Shown: positions 54,807 through 64,000 of the stretch, in pieces
Position numbering within the stretch: position 1 is the stretch's first letter
How the letters are laid out: each line of letters begins with the position of its first letter
Assembly: GCA_041906465.1 (NCBI GenBank)
Contig: JAYRJE010000004.1
Span: 327,358-391,357 of the forward strand
Source of the DNA: Didemnitutus sp041906465
GTDB taxonomy: Bacteria > Verrucomicrobiota > Verrucomicrobiia > Opitutales > Opitutaceae
Direction of reading: 5' to 3'
DNA: 64,000 nt
Translations under genes and position numbers: made by a program
The notes under the pieces: model-generated
What the model was told of the DNA's origin: nothing
What the model saw: only the letters and a program-made list of their open reading frames with translations
Database searches by the model: none

Positions 54807-57020
54807 ATGAAAACCTCCGAACAGTCCCAACAGGTAGGGCGAGTCGTCCCCGACGAGCCGTCCCTCGCCGTAAACGTGAGCCGCGGCTCGTCGGGAGGAC
54901 TCGCGCCCCCCTCCACCTTCCTCTGCGAATCCGAAGCCTACGAACTCCTCGCGCGTGCCGGCATCCGTCCGCCGCGCCACGGCGTCGTCGACGGCTTCCT
55001 TCCCTTCGCGCCGGAAGAGCCGATCGTCCTCAAAGGCCTCGGCGACGAACTCTGGCACAAATCCGAGCTCGGTTGCGTGCGCTTCCTCCCCTTCGACGCC
55101 GCGCGCCTCACGCAGGAGGCCGCCGCCATGCGCGAACGCGTCGAGGCCCACGGGCACGCGTGGATCGACGCCCTCGTCTGCGAACGCGTCGCCATCCAGC
55201 ACAACCGCGACATCCCCTCCGAAGCCTTCGTGTCCCTCTCCCGCACCGACGCCGGCTGGGTGATCCTGTGCGGCTTCGGCGGACTGCAGGCCAACGCCCT
55301 TGCCGAGCTCGCCCCGCCCTGCCGCTGGCCGGTTTCCGTTGTCTCGCCCAAGCAGGCGCTCGCCGAGTTCTCCGCGCACCTCCTCGGCCGCGCGTGGCTC
55401 GGCCGCCTGCGCGAAGCGCACCCGCTCACCACAACCGACGACCTGCGCCTGTTCTTCGAGTCGCTCTGGGAACTCGCCGCGCTGTGCGATGAGCAGGGCC
55501 TCGCGCTGCTGGAACTGAATCCCGTCGCTCTCGATCCGTCCGGCGCGCCGCGTCCGCTCGACGCCGTCGGCCGTCGCAACGCACCGCCGCCCGCCCGCCT
55601 CGCTCCTCCGGCCGGCTTTCTCGCTGCGCTCCGCGAACCGCGCCGCATCGCGCTCGCCGGCGTCTCCGCCCAAGAAGGCGGCGTCGGCCGCACGATCCTC
55701 GACAATCTCCAGCGCTACGGTCTGCCGCGCGGCAACCTGATCCTCATCAAGCCCGGTCACGCGGAATTTCTCGGCCTGCCCTGCTTCCCCGACGTTGCCC
55801 CGCTGCGCGACGCTCCCGTCGATCTGCTGATTCTCGCGCTCCCCGCGCCCGCCGCCGCGGCCACGCTCGAGGCGCTCATCGCCCAAGGCGGCGGCGCCAC
55901 GGCGGTCGCCCTCGTCGCCGGCGGCATCGGCGACGGCGCGGACACCCAAGGCCTCGGCGCAAAACTCGCCGCGCTCCTTCGCGAGACCCGCACCGCCGGC
56001 CGCTGGACGCCCGCCGTGCTCGGCCCAAATTTCCTCGGCCACTGGGCGCCCGCGCGAGCGCTCGACACGTCGTTCATTCCGACCGACAAAATCGCCGCGC
56101 CCGCACCGACCGGCGGCGCACTCACGCTGCTTTCGCAGAGCGGCGCGTTCCTCCTCTGCCGCCGCTCGCGCCAGCCGCAACTCCGCTTCGGCCTCGGCAT
56201 CGCGCTCGGCAACCAGATGGACGTCGCGATGCCCGACGTCCTCGCCGCGCTCGCCGACGAGGAACAGCCCGGCCCCGTCGCGTGCTACGTCGAAGGCTTC
56301 GGCCCGGGACAACTCGCGCCGTTTGCACAATCGGCGAACTCGCTCACTCGCCGCGGCGCCCGCGTCCTCTTGCACCGCGCCGGCCGCACCGAAGCCGGCC
56401 AGGCCGCCGCCGCCAGCCACACCGGCGCGATGGCCGGCGACCTCGCCCTCGAACGCGAGTTGCTCGCCCGCAGCGGCGTGCGGTTCACGCGTTCCATCGC
56501 CGAATTCGACGCCGCCCTCGCCTGGCTCGCCGCCTACCCGCACCTCGCGAAAGGCCCCGTCGCGCTGCTGACCAACGCCGGCTTCGAGAGCGTGAACGGC
56601 TCCGATCTCTTCGACGCCGACCTGCGCGCGGCCGCGCTTGGCGCGGACGCCGCCGCCGAACTTTCCCGCACCTTGGTTGCCCTGAACCTTGGCGGACTCG
56701 TCAGTCCTCGTCTCCCCCTCGACCTGACCCCCATGGCTGACGAGTCCGCCTTCCACGCGAGCGCCGAGATTCTGTTGCGCGAGTGCGCCGTGCTCGTCGT
56801 CGGCCTCGTGCCGTTCACGCGGAAGCTGGGCACGCACGGCGAAGCCGCGCGCGGCTTCGCGCAAAAACTCGCCGCCCTCGCCCGCACCGCCGGCAAACCG
56901 CTCGCCGTCGCGATCGACGCCGGCCCGGCCTACGAGGAATACCGCGCGGCTTTCGCCGCCGAGAACGTGCCGACCTTCGACCGCGTGGAGAATGCGCTGT
57001 CCGGACTCAAGGCCCTCTAG
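54807..57020 (+). CDS. ADP-forming acyl-CoA synthetase (fused ATP-grasp and CoA-ligase subunits)
   Basis: A 737-residue NDP-forming acyl-CoA synthetase, making ATP while releasing a free acid from acyl-CoA. The order is ATP-grasp domain (about 38-265, with IVLKGLGDELWHKSELGCV), CoA-binding domain (about 280-390, with RRIALAGVSAQEGGVG and LGPNFLGHW) and ligase domain (about 415-737), including LLSQSGAF and the likely phosphohistidine in AASHTGAMAGD. The beta-alpha order is reversed from the commoner alpha-beta fusion. Residues about 10-35 are encoded by an intergenic-type repeat (54832-54912), so the true start may lie downstream. Confidence 0.88.
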   Translation: MKTSEQSQQVGRVVPDEPSLAVNVSRGSSGGLAPPSTFLCESEAYELLARAGIRPPRHGVVDGFLPFAPEEPIVLKGLGDELWHKSELGCVRFLPFDAARLTQEAAAMRERVEAHGHAWIDALVCERVAIQHNRDIPSEAFVSLSRTDAGWVILCGFGGLQANALAELAPPCRWPVSVVSPKQALAEFSAHLLGRAWLGRLREAHPLTTTDDLRLFFESLWELAALCDEQGLALLELNPVALDPSGAPRPLDAVGRRNAPPPARLAPPAGFLAALREPRRIALAGVSAQEGGVGRTILDNLQRYGLPRGNLILIKPGHAEFLGLPCFPDVAPLRDAPVDLLILALPAPAAAATLEALIAQGGGATAVALVAGGIGDGADTQGLGAKLAALLRETRTAGRWTPAVLGPNFLGHWAPARALDTSFIPTDKIAAPAPTGGALTLLSQSGAFLLCRRSRQPQLRFGLGIALGNQMDVAMPDVLAALADEEQPGPVACYVEGFGPGQLAPFAQSANSLTRRGARVLLHRAGRTEAGQAAAASHTGAMAGDLALERELLARSGVRFTRSIAEFDAALAWLAAYPHLAKGPVALLTNAGFESVNGSDLFDADLRAAALGADAAAELSRTLVALNLGGLVSPRLPLDLTPMADESAFHASAEILLRECAVLVVGLVPFTRKLGTHGEAARGFAQKLAALARTAGKPLAVAIDAGPAYEEYRAAFAAENVPTFDRVENALSGLKAL
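54832..54912 (+). repeat. GTAGGGCGAGTC repeat read as coding sequence
   Basis: The segment contains GGTAGGGCGAGTCGTCCCCG and, further on, GAGCCGCGGCTCGTCGGGAG, matching the inverted repeat at 43935-43989. It is translated in frame as an N-terminal stretch of the acyl-CoA synthetase before the conserved ATP-grasp domain starts. Confidence 0.7.
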
Positions 57021-57127
57021 TCGATCTTCGACACAGAGAACACTGAGAGCCACAGAGCCAGAAGGAGGGGACCGGAAAATGCCCGAGCCTCCGTGTCCTC
57101 GGTTTGGTCCTCAGTGTTCTCTGTGGC
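57021..57127. repeat. Perfect 16-base inverted repeat after the acyl-CoA synthetase gene
   Basis: CACAGAGAACACTGAG (57032-57047) and CTCAGTGTTCTCTGTG (57110-57125) are exact reverse complements in the short spacer between convergent genes. It may help end both transcripts, though neither side has a clear T-run. Confidence 0.8.
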
Positions 57128-57871
57128 TCAACTCTGGAGAAACTTCGCCGCCGCGGCTTCGTCCACGAGCCAGACGACCTTCTCGCGGATGCTCTTCATC
57201 ACCTGCGCGGGCACCTTCATCGGATCGAACTCTCCCGCCAGCACGCGGTGCAACGCCTCCGCCTTGCCCTCGCCGAGCGCCATCACGACGACGAGTCCGC
57301 ACGCCTTTAGGCCGCTCGGTGTGAGCGTGAGACGCCAACCTTTTTCGGGCACGTCGATCGCCGCGAAATAGCTTCCACCATCATCGCGCAACAACGGGCT
57401 CCCAGGAAACAACGACAACGTGTGGCAGTCCTCGCCCATGCCGACGAAGCACACGTCGAACGTCCGGTCGCGGCCAAACCACTGCGCGTTCGTGCGCCCG
57501 AATTCCACCGCCGCCATCCCGGGCGCGATGTTTGTCGACCACGGGTGCTTGCGCTCCGCGGGGATGCCGAGCGGCTTTAGCAGCAGACGGTCGGCGTTGC
57601 CGAAATTGCTCTCGAACGAGTCCGGCCGCACGTAGCGCTCGTCGCTTACGAACCAGTGCGTCGTCGCGAGCGTCGTCGGCGACAGCGCGTCCTTCGCCAC
57701 GCACCACTGATACCACTCCTTCGGCGTCGAGCCGCCGGTGAGCGCCCACGTGAAATGCTTCCGCGGCGGCATCTGCCCGCGCTGGCCTTCCGCGACGAAC
57801 ACCGCCGTGCGGAAGCAATCCTCCTTCGAGCCGATGAACACCCGACCGTAGCTGGAGCTGAGTTCCTTCAT
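57128..57871 (-). CDS. pgl: 6-phosphogluconolactonase
   Basis: Hydrolyses 6-phosphogluconolactone in the oxidative pentose phosphate pathway. It has 247 residues, with WALTGGSTPKEWYQW (about 42-56), WFVSDERYVRPDSFESNFG (about 73-91) and VGMGEDCHTLSLFPG, the SugarP-isomerase-type signatures of the family. It is the last gene of the minus-strand zwf-opcA-pgl group, separated from opcA by a 247-base repeat-containing spacer. Confidence 0.92.
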   Translation of the reverse strand: MKELSSSYGRVFIGSKEDCFRTAVFVAEGQRGQMPPRKHFTWALTGGSTPKEWYQWCVAKDALSPTTLATTHWFVSDERYVRPDSFESNFGNADRLLLKPLGIPAERKHPWSTNIAPGMAAVEFGRTNAQWFGRDRTFDVCFVGMGEDCHTLSLFPGSPLLRDDGGSYFAAIDVPEKGWRLTLTPSGLKACGLVVVMALGEGKAEALHRVLAGEFDPMKVPAQVMKSIREKVVWLVDEAAAAKFLQS

Positions 57872-58118
57872 GGTTCAGCCCATCACGAAGCGGACGAAAA
57901 ACGCGAAGCGCAAGGCGACAAGCGCCACGAGCGATCCGCAGTCAGCCTTCAGCGATCAGCTCACAAAAGAACGACTCCGGTAGAGGCACTTGTCCCCAAG
58001 CGCCCTTCTCCCGAAAGCGGCCAGAACGCGAAGGCGGCTGAGGACTACCGAGCGAAGCGACAGCGGACAACCGCCCCCTCGGCATCACAAGCCGGCGACT
58101 AAGCTGATCGCTGACCGC
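57872..58118. other. Spacer between opcA and pgl with dispersed repeats
   Basis: It contains TCAGCGATCAGC-type units at about 57938-57960, a GGTAGAGGCACTTGTCCCCAAG repeat near 57979-58004, and a reversed GCTGATCGCTGACCG unit at about 58103-58117, so the outer units form an inverted pair. No gene. Confidence 0.55.
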
Positions 58119-59084
58119 TCAGTAAAACATCGCCTCGCTCAACGCCTCCGCGGGATCGAGCAGGCGCGCGTTCGCCGTGAGCGTCGTGCGGCCGTGGCCG
58201 AGGTCACCCTCGAACTCCGCCGTGCGAGCATCGAGATCCGCCGACCACGTGAACGTCTTCTTCGCATCGCGATAACTGAACGAGATCTCGAAGCACCCTT
58301 TGCACTCCTTCGGCACGATGCCAAAATCGATGCCGCTCTCCGGATCGGCACCGCAACGCAACAAGCCCTTCTTCAACCAGCTGATCATCGCGGCCGCTTC
58401 GGCGTTGAGATCATCGCGGTGCGTGATGCGCACCGCGCGCAGCCCCGCGATGATGTCGGACGGCGTGTAGCGGCTCAGGAACTGCCCGATCGTCTGGCGC
58501 AGCGGACGCGTCCGCGTGTAGGCGAGATCGCGCACGGCGGACGGATTCGGCCACGGAAACGTGAACGCCTCCGACGGCACCACGGCACTGTCAAACAGCA
58601 CGCGCCGCGAACGCGTCAGCAGGTAATCGTAGGCGGCGAGACGATTCGCCGCCGAGAAGCGGTGCGCCCAGTAATACAGTGGCAGGTCGGTCGAGAGACA
58701 CACCGAAACCTGATTCTGCAGGAAGTCGTGCGTGCCGACCGGATAAGCGAGCAGCACGAACTCGCAGCAGCGCGTGTCCTTGCCCGATTTGCCGAGGAAA
58801 CACTCGCCGTAGATCTTTGCGCGAAAAACCTTCTCGGCCGCCGGGTCCGGCTCGGGGCACAACACCACCACGCGACACGGATAACGTTTGGCGAACTCCA
58901 CCGTGTTGCGAAACTGCTGCTCCGCGTCTGCCGGCTTGGTGTTCAGTCCGAAGTGCAGCACGAGATTGAGCTGCGTGGCGCGGCTCTCCTTCGCGGGCGT
59001 GTCCGCCCACAGCTTCTTGAAGCCGGCATTGATCCCGCCGACCGGCACTTCGATCCCGGGCAGAGCGTTGAAGAGGGCGTGCAT
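58119..59084 (-). CDS. opcA: Glucose-6-phosphate dehydrogenase assembly protein OpcA
   Basis: A 321-residue protein of the OpcA type, which in cyanobacteria activates or assembles Zwf. Family-like features are RATQLNLVLHFGLNTKPADA (about 35-54), the strand RVVVLCPEPDP, and QVSVCLSTDLPLYYWAHRF (about 128-147). It lies directly after zwf with a four-base gap, the conserved context of opcA. The enzymatic mechanism is not known. Confidence 0.82.
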   Translation of the reverse strand: MHALFNALPGIEVPVGGINAGFKKLWADTPAKESRATQLNLVLHFGLNTKPADAEQQFRNTVEFAKRYPCRVVVLCPEPDPAAEKVFRAKIYGECFLGKSGKDTRCCEFVLLAYPVGTHDFLQNQVSVCLSTDLPLYYWAHRFSAANRLAAYDYLLTRSRRVLFDSAVVPSEAFTFPWPNPSAVRDLAYTRTRPLRQTIGQFLSRYTPSDIIAGLRAVRITHRDDLNAEAAAMISWLKKGLLRCGADPESGIDFGIVPKECKGCFEISFSYRDAKKTFTWSADLDARTAEFEGDLGHGRTTLTANARLLDPAEALSEAMFY

Positions 59085-59088
59085 CGCT

Positions 59089-60630
<1,542 letters not shown>

Positions 60631-60755
60631 GAGGCGCACTGTGCGCGCCTCGTTCCGGACGGCCAATCAATTTATCACGCGATGACACGAGCGTGTGACG
60701 TGCCGCGCCACGCCGTGGAAATTTTCGCCGACGATAAAAACGTGCGCCAGCTTTC

Positions 60756-60838
60756 GGCAGGGGCGCTTGTCCCAAGCGCCCTCTCACCGGCGAGCGCCGC
60801 TGCAATCCCGAGGGCCGTTGAGGGCAACGGCCCCTGCC
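60756..60838. repeat. Inverted repeat, GGCAGGGGCGCTTG family
   Basis: The outer arms GGCAGGGGC (60756-60764) and GCCCCTGCC (60830-60838) pair, and each flank also has its own small hairpin (GGGCGCTTG/CAAGCGCCC and GGCCGTTG/CAACGGCC). It lies in the 241-base spacer between yraN and zwf. Related to the GTAGGGGCG family. Confidence 0.75.
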
Positions 60839-60871
60839 TCACGGCACCCTTCTCACCCGCGCACGCGTGCC

Positions 60872-61366
60872 TCAATGCCGCGCGTTCTCGCGCACTTGCT
60901 CGATCGAGCCGCTCTGCCGCGCGACGTGATAGCCCTTCGGGAACAGTGGCACGTTGGCGAAATGCATGCACTGCGGCGGCAGGCGATCGCTCAGGCCGAC
61001 CTCGACGACATCAAAGCGGAAAGTCCGCGGCGGCGCCGACAGCGCGCTCAGATAGGCGTGCACCGCGCGCTGCAGCACGCGCTTCTTGCGCCGGTCCACC
61101 GCATGGTAGCCGGGCACGAGGGCATCGACGCTGCGCGCCTTCACCTCGATGAACACCAGCACTTCGCCATCGCGCGCGATCAGGTCGATCTCATCGCGGC
61201 GATCGCGCGGGCTGCGCCAGTTGCGCGCCACGATCGTGAACCCGTGCCGCTTCTGCAAAAATTCCGCCGCCGCCGTCTCGCCGCGAGCCCCGGCCTCGGC
61301 TGCCGCGGGAGTTTCTCCGCCCTGCGCCGCGAGTTTCAGCCATACGTCGTTCAGCCAAGCCAGCAT
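60872..61366 (-). CDS. yraN: YraN/UPF0102-family nuclease-fold protein
   Basis: A 164-residue protein from ATG 61366 (MLAWLNDVWLKLAAQGG). The core EIDLIARDGEVLVFIEVKAR carries the D-x(n)-ExK pattern of a PD-(D/E)xK nuclease-like fold, preceded by GARGETAAAEFLQKRHGFTIVARNW. The cellular role of UPF0102 proteins is unknown. The frame is open upstream to 61450, but family members begin close to the chosen start. Confidence 0.85.
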   Translation of the reverse strand: MLAWLNDVWLKLAAQGGETPAAAEAGARGETAAAEFLQKRHGFTIVARNWRSPRDRRDEIDLIARDGEVLVFIEVKARSVDALVPGYHAVDRRKKRVLQRAVHAYLSALSAPPRTFRFDVVEVGLSDRLPPQCMHFANVPLFPKGYHVARQSGSIEQVRENARH

Positions 61367-61473
61367 GGGTAGTTCACCCTCGACGACGCGTTTTTTTTGA
61401 CCTACACGCAAGAGCGATTTAGCGCGCCGGGCGGTTTTCCCCATTCGCACGGCGCCGGCGTCACCTGACCGAC

Positions 61474-63675
61474 ATGGCCAATCCCAGCAACCTCACCGGC
61501 ACGCTTCGGCGCTCGCTGCTCATCAAAGTCATTTCGAAGCCCGCGCCGAGCCGCGAGGACGTCAACTCCGTCATCGAGCTCACCGCGAGCAAGGTCGTCG
61601 AAGCCCTCCAGGCGCAGTCGATGACGCTCTACCTCGTCGAGGGTGGTGAGATCGCGTTCAAGCAGGTCTATTACTCGCCGTCGCTCTGGGGGCAGGACAA
61701 GGACAAGGAAAACCAATTCCGCGAAACGGCCAAAAAGCTCCTCGCGCTGCGTCTCCCCTCCGGCACCGGCAACGTCGGCAAAGTCATCTCGTCCGGCGAA
61801 CCGCTGTTCTTCAGCAACAAGGGCCCGGAAGCCGCCTCGTTGAAGAACATGAACACGGGCTTCGAGGTCCACTCGATGCTCACCGTGCCGCTGAAGACGA
61901 ACATCGTCATCGGCGCCATCCAGGTCCTCAACAAGGAGCCCTCCGCCGGCACGAACGGCCAGTTCACGCAGAAGGACCTCGGGATGCTGCAGGAGGTCGC
62001 CGAATATTCCTCGACGCTGATCCAGCGCATGCTGGACCCGAAGTTCCAGCTCAGCGCCGAGGACACCGCGAAATTCATCGCGCGCTTCACCGATCTCCCG
62101 CTCGTCACCAAGATCGAGGACGGCGAGATCGACGAGAAACTCGTCGAGGTCATCGGCGACGCCGTCATCCGCCGCGAACAGGTTTTCCCGGTCAAGAAAG
62201 TCGGCACCAACGGCGTCACCGTGCTGATGACCAACCCGCTCGACTACGCCAAACGCGAGTCCTTCCAGACCGCGTGCGAGCTGCACATCGAGGACGTCCG
62301 CGTCATTCCCGCCAGTTACCTCGAGGAGCTGCTGAAGAAATACTTCAAGGACTCGAAAACGGCCGCCGGTCCGAAGGTCGAGCACGACGACGTCGATATT
62401 ACCGAGGTCGCCGATATCATCGGCACCGCCTACAGCGAGGGCGGCAGCAGCGAGGTCAAAGCCGAGGAACTCGACAAGGAGGACTCCGCGCCGATCATCC
62501 AACTCGTCAACCGCATCATCGAGGACGCCTACATCGCCGGCGCGTCGGACATCCACGTCGAGCCGCAGGAAAAGGAACTCATGGTCCGCTACCGCATCGA
62601 CGGCATGTGCATCGAGAAGCTCCGCCTCCCGAAGCAAGTCGTCGGCGCCATGGTCGCCCGCCTGAAGATCATGTGCAACCTCGACATCTCCGAGCGCCGG
62701 TTGCCGCAGGACGGACGCATCGTCTTCAAGAAATACACGAAGAAGAACATCGACATCGACCTTCGCGTCGCCACCGGCCCGATGAACCATGGCGAGAAGG
62801 TCGTCATGCGCATCCTCGACAAGCAGAAGTCGACCCTGCCGCTCCCCGCGCTCGGTTTCTCCGAAGAGAACCTCGCGAAATACCGCGAGTGCATCCGTCA
62901 GCCCTACGGCATGATCCTGCACTGCGGCCCGACTGGCTCCGGCAAGTCGATGACGCTCTACTCCGCGCTCGGCGAAATCAACACGCCCGACATCAACATC
63001 CAGACCGCGGAGGATCCGATCGAATACACGCTCGGCGGCATCAACCAGATGCAGATGAACCGGCAGATCGGCCTCACCTTCGCCCGCGCGCTGCGCTGCT
63101 ACCTCCGCATGGACCCCGACGTCATCCTCGTCGGCGAAATCCGCGACGAGGAAACCGCCGGCATCGCCGTCGAAGCCGCGCTCACGGGCCACTTGCTCGT
63201 CTCCACGCTCCACACCAACGACGCGCCCTCCACCGTCGCGCGTCTCGGCGAGATGGGCGTCGAGGTGTTCAACATTTCCGCCTCCCTCGTCTGCGTCTGC
63301 GCGCAGCGCCTGCTCCGCCGCGTCTGCAAGAACTGCAAAGTGAAATACAAGCCCGAGGGCCGCGAGTGGGAGATTCTCAAAAAGGCGCTCCAGCTCGACG
63401 GCGAGCCGCCGGAGATTTTCAAAGCCAACCCCGGCGGCTGCCACATCTGCGGCGGCACCGGCTACAAGGGCCGCGTCGGCATCCACGAGCTGATGACCAA
63501 CTCCGAGGAACTCACCGAAGCCATCAACCGCGAAGCCGAAGTCGCCGAGCTGAAACGCGTCGCGATGAAGAACGGCATGAAGACGCTCCACCAGGACTCG
63601 ATGCTCAAGGTGAAGATGGGCCTCACGACGATGGAAGACGCCCTCGCGAACGTCCCGCCGGACTTGATCCTGTAA
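61474..63675 (+). CDS. GspE/PilB-type secretion or pilus ATPase with N-terminal GAF domain
   Basis: A 733-residue hexameric ATPase for a type II secretion or type IV pilus machine. Residues about 15-190 form a GAF sensory domain (VNSVIELTASKVVEALQAQS through VLNKEPSAG); about 195-300 is a GspE N-terminal-like domain; from about 335 comes the ATPase, with SDIHVEPQEKELMVRYRIDG, Walker A GPTGSGKS, the DPDVILVGEIRDEETAG Walker B/Asp box, and a four-cysteine zinc site (CKNC and CHIC). The GAF domain suggests direct control by a small ligand. Divergent from yraN, with no other pilus gene in the window. Confidence 0.9.
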   Translation: MANPSNLTGTLRRSLLIKVISKPAPSREDVNSVIELTASKVVEALQAQSMTLYLVEGGEIAFKQVYYSPSLWGQDKDKENQFRETAKKLLALRLPSGTGNVGKVISSGEPLFFSNKGPEAASLKNMNTGFEVHSMLTVPLKTNIVIGAIQVLNKEPSAGTNGQFTQKDLGMLQEVAEYSSTLIQRMLDPKFQLSAEDTAKFIARFTDLPLVTKIEDGEIDEKLVEVIGDAVIRREQVFPVKKVGTNGVTVLMTNPLDYAKRESFQTACELHIEDVRVIPASYLEELLKKYFKDSKTAAGPKVEHDDVDITEVADIIGTAYSEGGSSEVKAEELDKEDSAPIIQLVNRIIEDAYIAGASDIHVEPQEKELMVRYRIDGMCIEKLRLPKQVVGAMVARLKIMCNLDISERRLPQDGRIVFKKYTKKNIDIDLRVATGPMNHGEKVVMRILDKQKSTLPLPALGFSEENLAKYRECIRQPYGMILHCGPTGSGKSMTLYSALGEINTPDINIQTAEDPIEYTLGGINQMQMNRQIGLTFARALRCYLRMDPDVILVGEIRDEETAGIAVEAALTGHLLVSTLHTNDAPSTVARLGEMGVEVFNISASLVCVCAQRLLRRVCKNCKVKYKPEGREWEILKKALQLDGEPPEIFKANPGGCHICGGTGYKGRVGIHELMTNSEELTEAINREAEVAELKRVAMKNGMKTLHQDSMLKVKMGLTTMEDALANVPPDLIL

Positions 63676-63880
63676 GCGCTCAGCTGTCAGCGATCAGCCA
63701 TCAGCTCACGCCCGTTGGATCGATAGGTAGGGGGCGTTGCCCCCAACGCCCCTCCTCACCCGGTAAGCGCATTTGGTAGGGGCGTTGTCCCCAGCGCCCC
63801 TTCTGTCCCATGTAGGGGCGCGCCTTGTGCGCGCCCGCCCTCCGAATCGCATTTGGGTAGGGGCGCCTGCCCCGGCTCGG
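63676..63880. repeat. Cluster of GTAGGGGCG and TCAGC repeats at the 3' side of the gspE-like gene
   Basis: A TCAGC-type run (about 63680-63705) is followed by four GTAGGGGCG-family hairpin units (starting near 63727, 63777, 63813 and 63859). This is the densest array of this family in the window and directly abuts the insertion element. Confidence 0.7.
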
Positions 63881-64000
63881 TGCCATAATTCGCTGACACT
63901 TTCTGCCATTAATTCGCTGACAGTTTTGGGTGAGGGTCGCCGATGCCATGGCGACAACGATCAGTGTTCGAGGAGCGCAAGCAGCTGGTGGAGGCGATGC
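63881..64000 (+). mobile_element. Left end of an IS481-like insertion sequence, cut by the window edge
   Basis: Two near-identical direct copies of TGCCAT(T)AATTCGCTGACA (63881-63898 and 63904-63922) mark the element end, as in IS481-type elements, where such subterminal repeats bind transposase. The transposase begins 20 bases later. The exact outer boundary and any target duplication cannot be defined because the right end is outside the window. Confidence 0.7.
63943..64000 (+). CDS. N-terminus of IS481-family transposase, partial
   Basis: ATG 63943 begins MPWRQRSVFEERKQLVEAM, closely matching the start of IS481-family transposases (MPWR/K-x-x-S-x-x-E-x-R-x-x-F/L-V). Only 19 codons are in the window, so intactness cannot be judged. 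The catalytic rve (DDE) domain would lie beyond the edge. Confidence 0.7.
   Translation, partial: MPWRQRSVFEERKQLVEAM

Noticed and set aside
51532..54810. 1092-residue plus-strand frame across both oxidoreductase genes
   Set aside because: Alternate-frame translation full of Arg and Pro runs; the oxidoreductase subunits in the other frame carry clear cofactor motifs.
54705..57053. 782-residue minus-strand frame opposite the acyl-CoA synthetase
   Set aside because: Antisense shadow rich in Gly, Arg and Glu with no recognisable motif.

Overview
The window is a GC-rich bacterial chromosome segment with dense coding. Gene content points to Verrucomicrobiota, most likely the Opitutales/Opitutaceae (an inference from gene content and style, not a phylogeny). 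The signs are a DUF1800/DUF1501 pair, a PEP-CTERM exported protein, lipid A and heptosyl transferases, a type II secretion/type IV pilus style ATPase, fused 2-oxoacid:ferredoxin oxidoreductase subunits, and many short palindromic repeats between genes. No rRNA, tRNA or CRISPR array was found.

Layout. 1-4.8 kb: the tail of an unknown gene, alanine racemase (alr), and the DUF1800-DUF1501 pair. 5.1-11.8 kb: a defence island on the plus strand, hsdM-hsdS-darT-darG-hsdR, in which a DarTG DNA ADP-ribosylation toxin-antitoxin pair sits inside a type I restriction-modification operon. 11.9-20.2 kb (minus strand): UDP-glucose dehydrogenase, ftsH, tilS, serS and two family 9 glycosyltransferases. 20.4-24.5 kb (plus): a natural fusion of a lipid A acyltransferase with a heptosyltransferase, then two peptide ABC-transporter ATPases without permeases. 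24.5-27.9 kb: small genes (Cdd1-like helix-hairpin-helix protein, exported protein, two hotdog proteins, TonB-like protein, single-domain response regulator). 28.0-30.7 kb: a ParA-like ATPase, an unrecognised protein with a membrane-anchor-like tail, and a proline-rich coiled-coil protein, the best candidate here for an undescribed positioning module. 30.7-36.7 kb: an exported protein of unknown function, ileS, a zinc-less DksA-like protein and lspA. 36.8-47.2 kb (minus): yicC, trpB, a membrane helical-repeat protein, a PEP-CTERM protein, a SpoIIE-type phosphatase with a STAS protein, aconitase and a peroxiredoxin. 47.4-51.4 kb: tyrS, a DUF6265 protein, an HglS/YdcJ-type 2-oxoadipate dioxygenase and a Gdx/SugE exporter. 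51.8-57.0 kb (plus): ferredoxin-alpha and beta-gamma fusions of a 2-oxoacid:ferredoxin oxidoreductase followed by a fused ADP-forming acyl-CoA synthetase. 57.1-60.6 kb (minus): zwf, opcA and pgl (oxidative pentose phosphate entry). 60.9-63.7 kb: yraN and a GAF-domain GspE/PilB ATPase. The window ends in the left end of an IS481-like element.

Three themes stand out. First, the restriction-modification/DarTG island, where lower GC in the HsdS recognition domains suggests horizontal exchange. Second, the oxidoreductase plus acyl-CoA synthetase module, which together could convert a 2-oxoacid to a free acid with reduced ferredoxin and ATP. Third, at least ten unrelated families of imperfect inverted repeats between genes; several run into reading frames (acyltransferase-heptosyltransferase fusion, acyl-CoA synthetase, tilS, lspA and the exported protein near 25.6 kb), so they blur or add to protein sequence.
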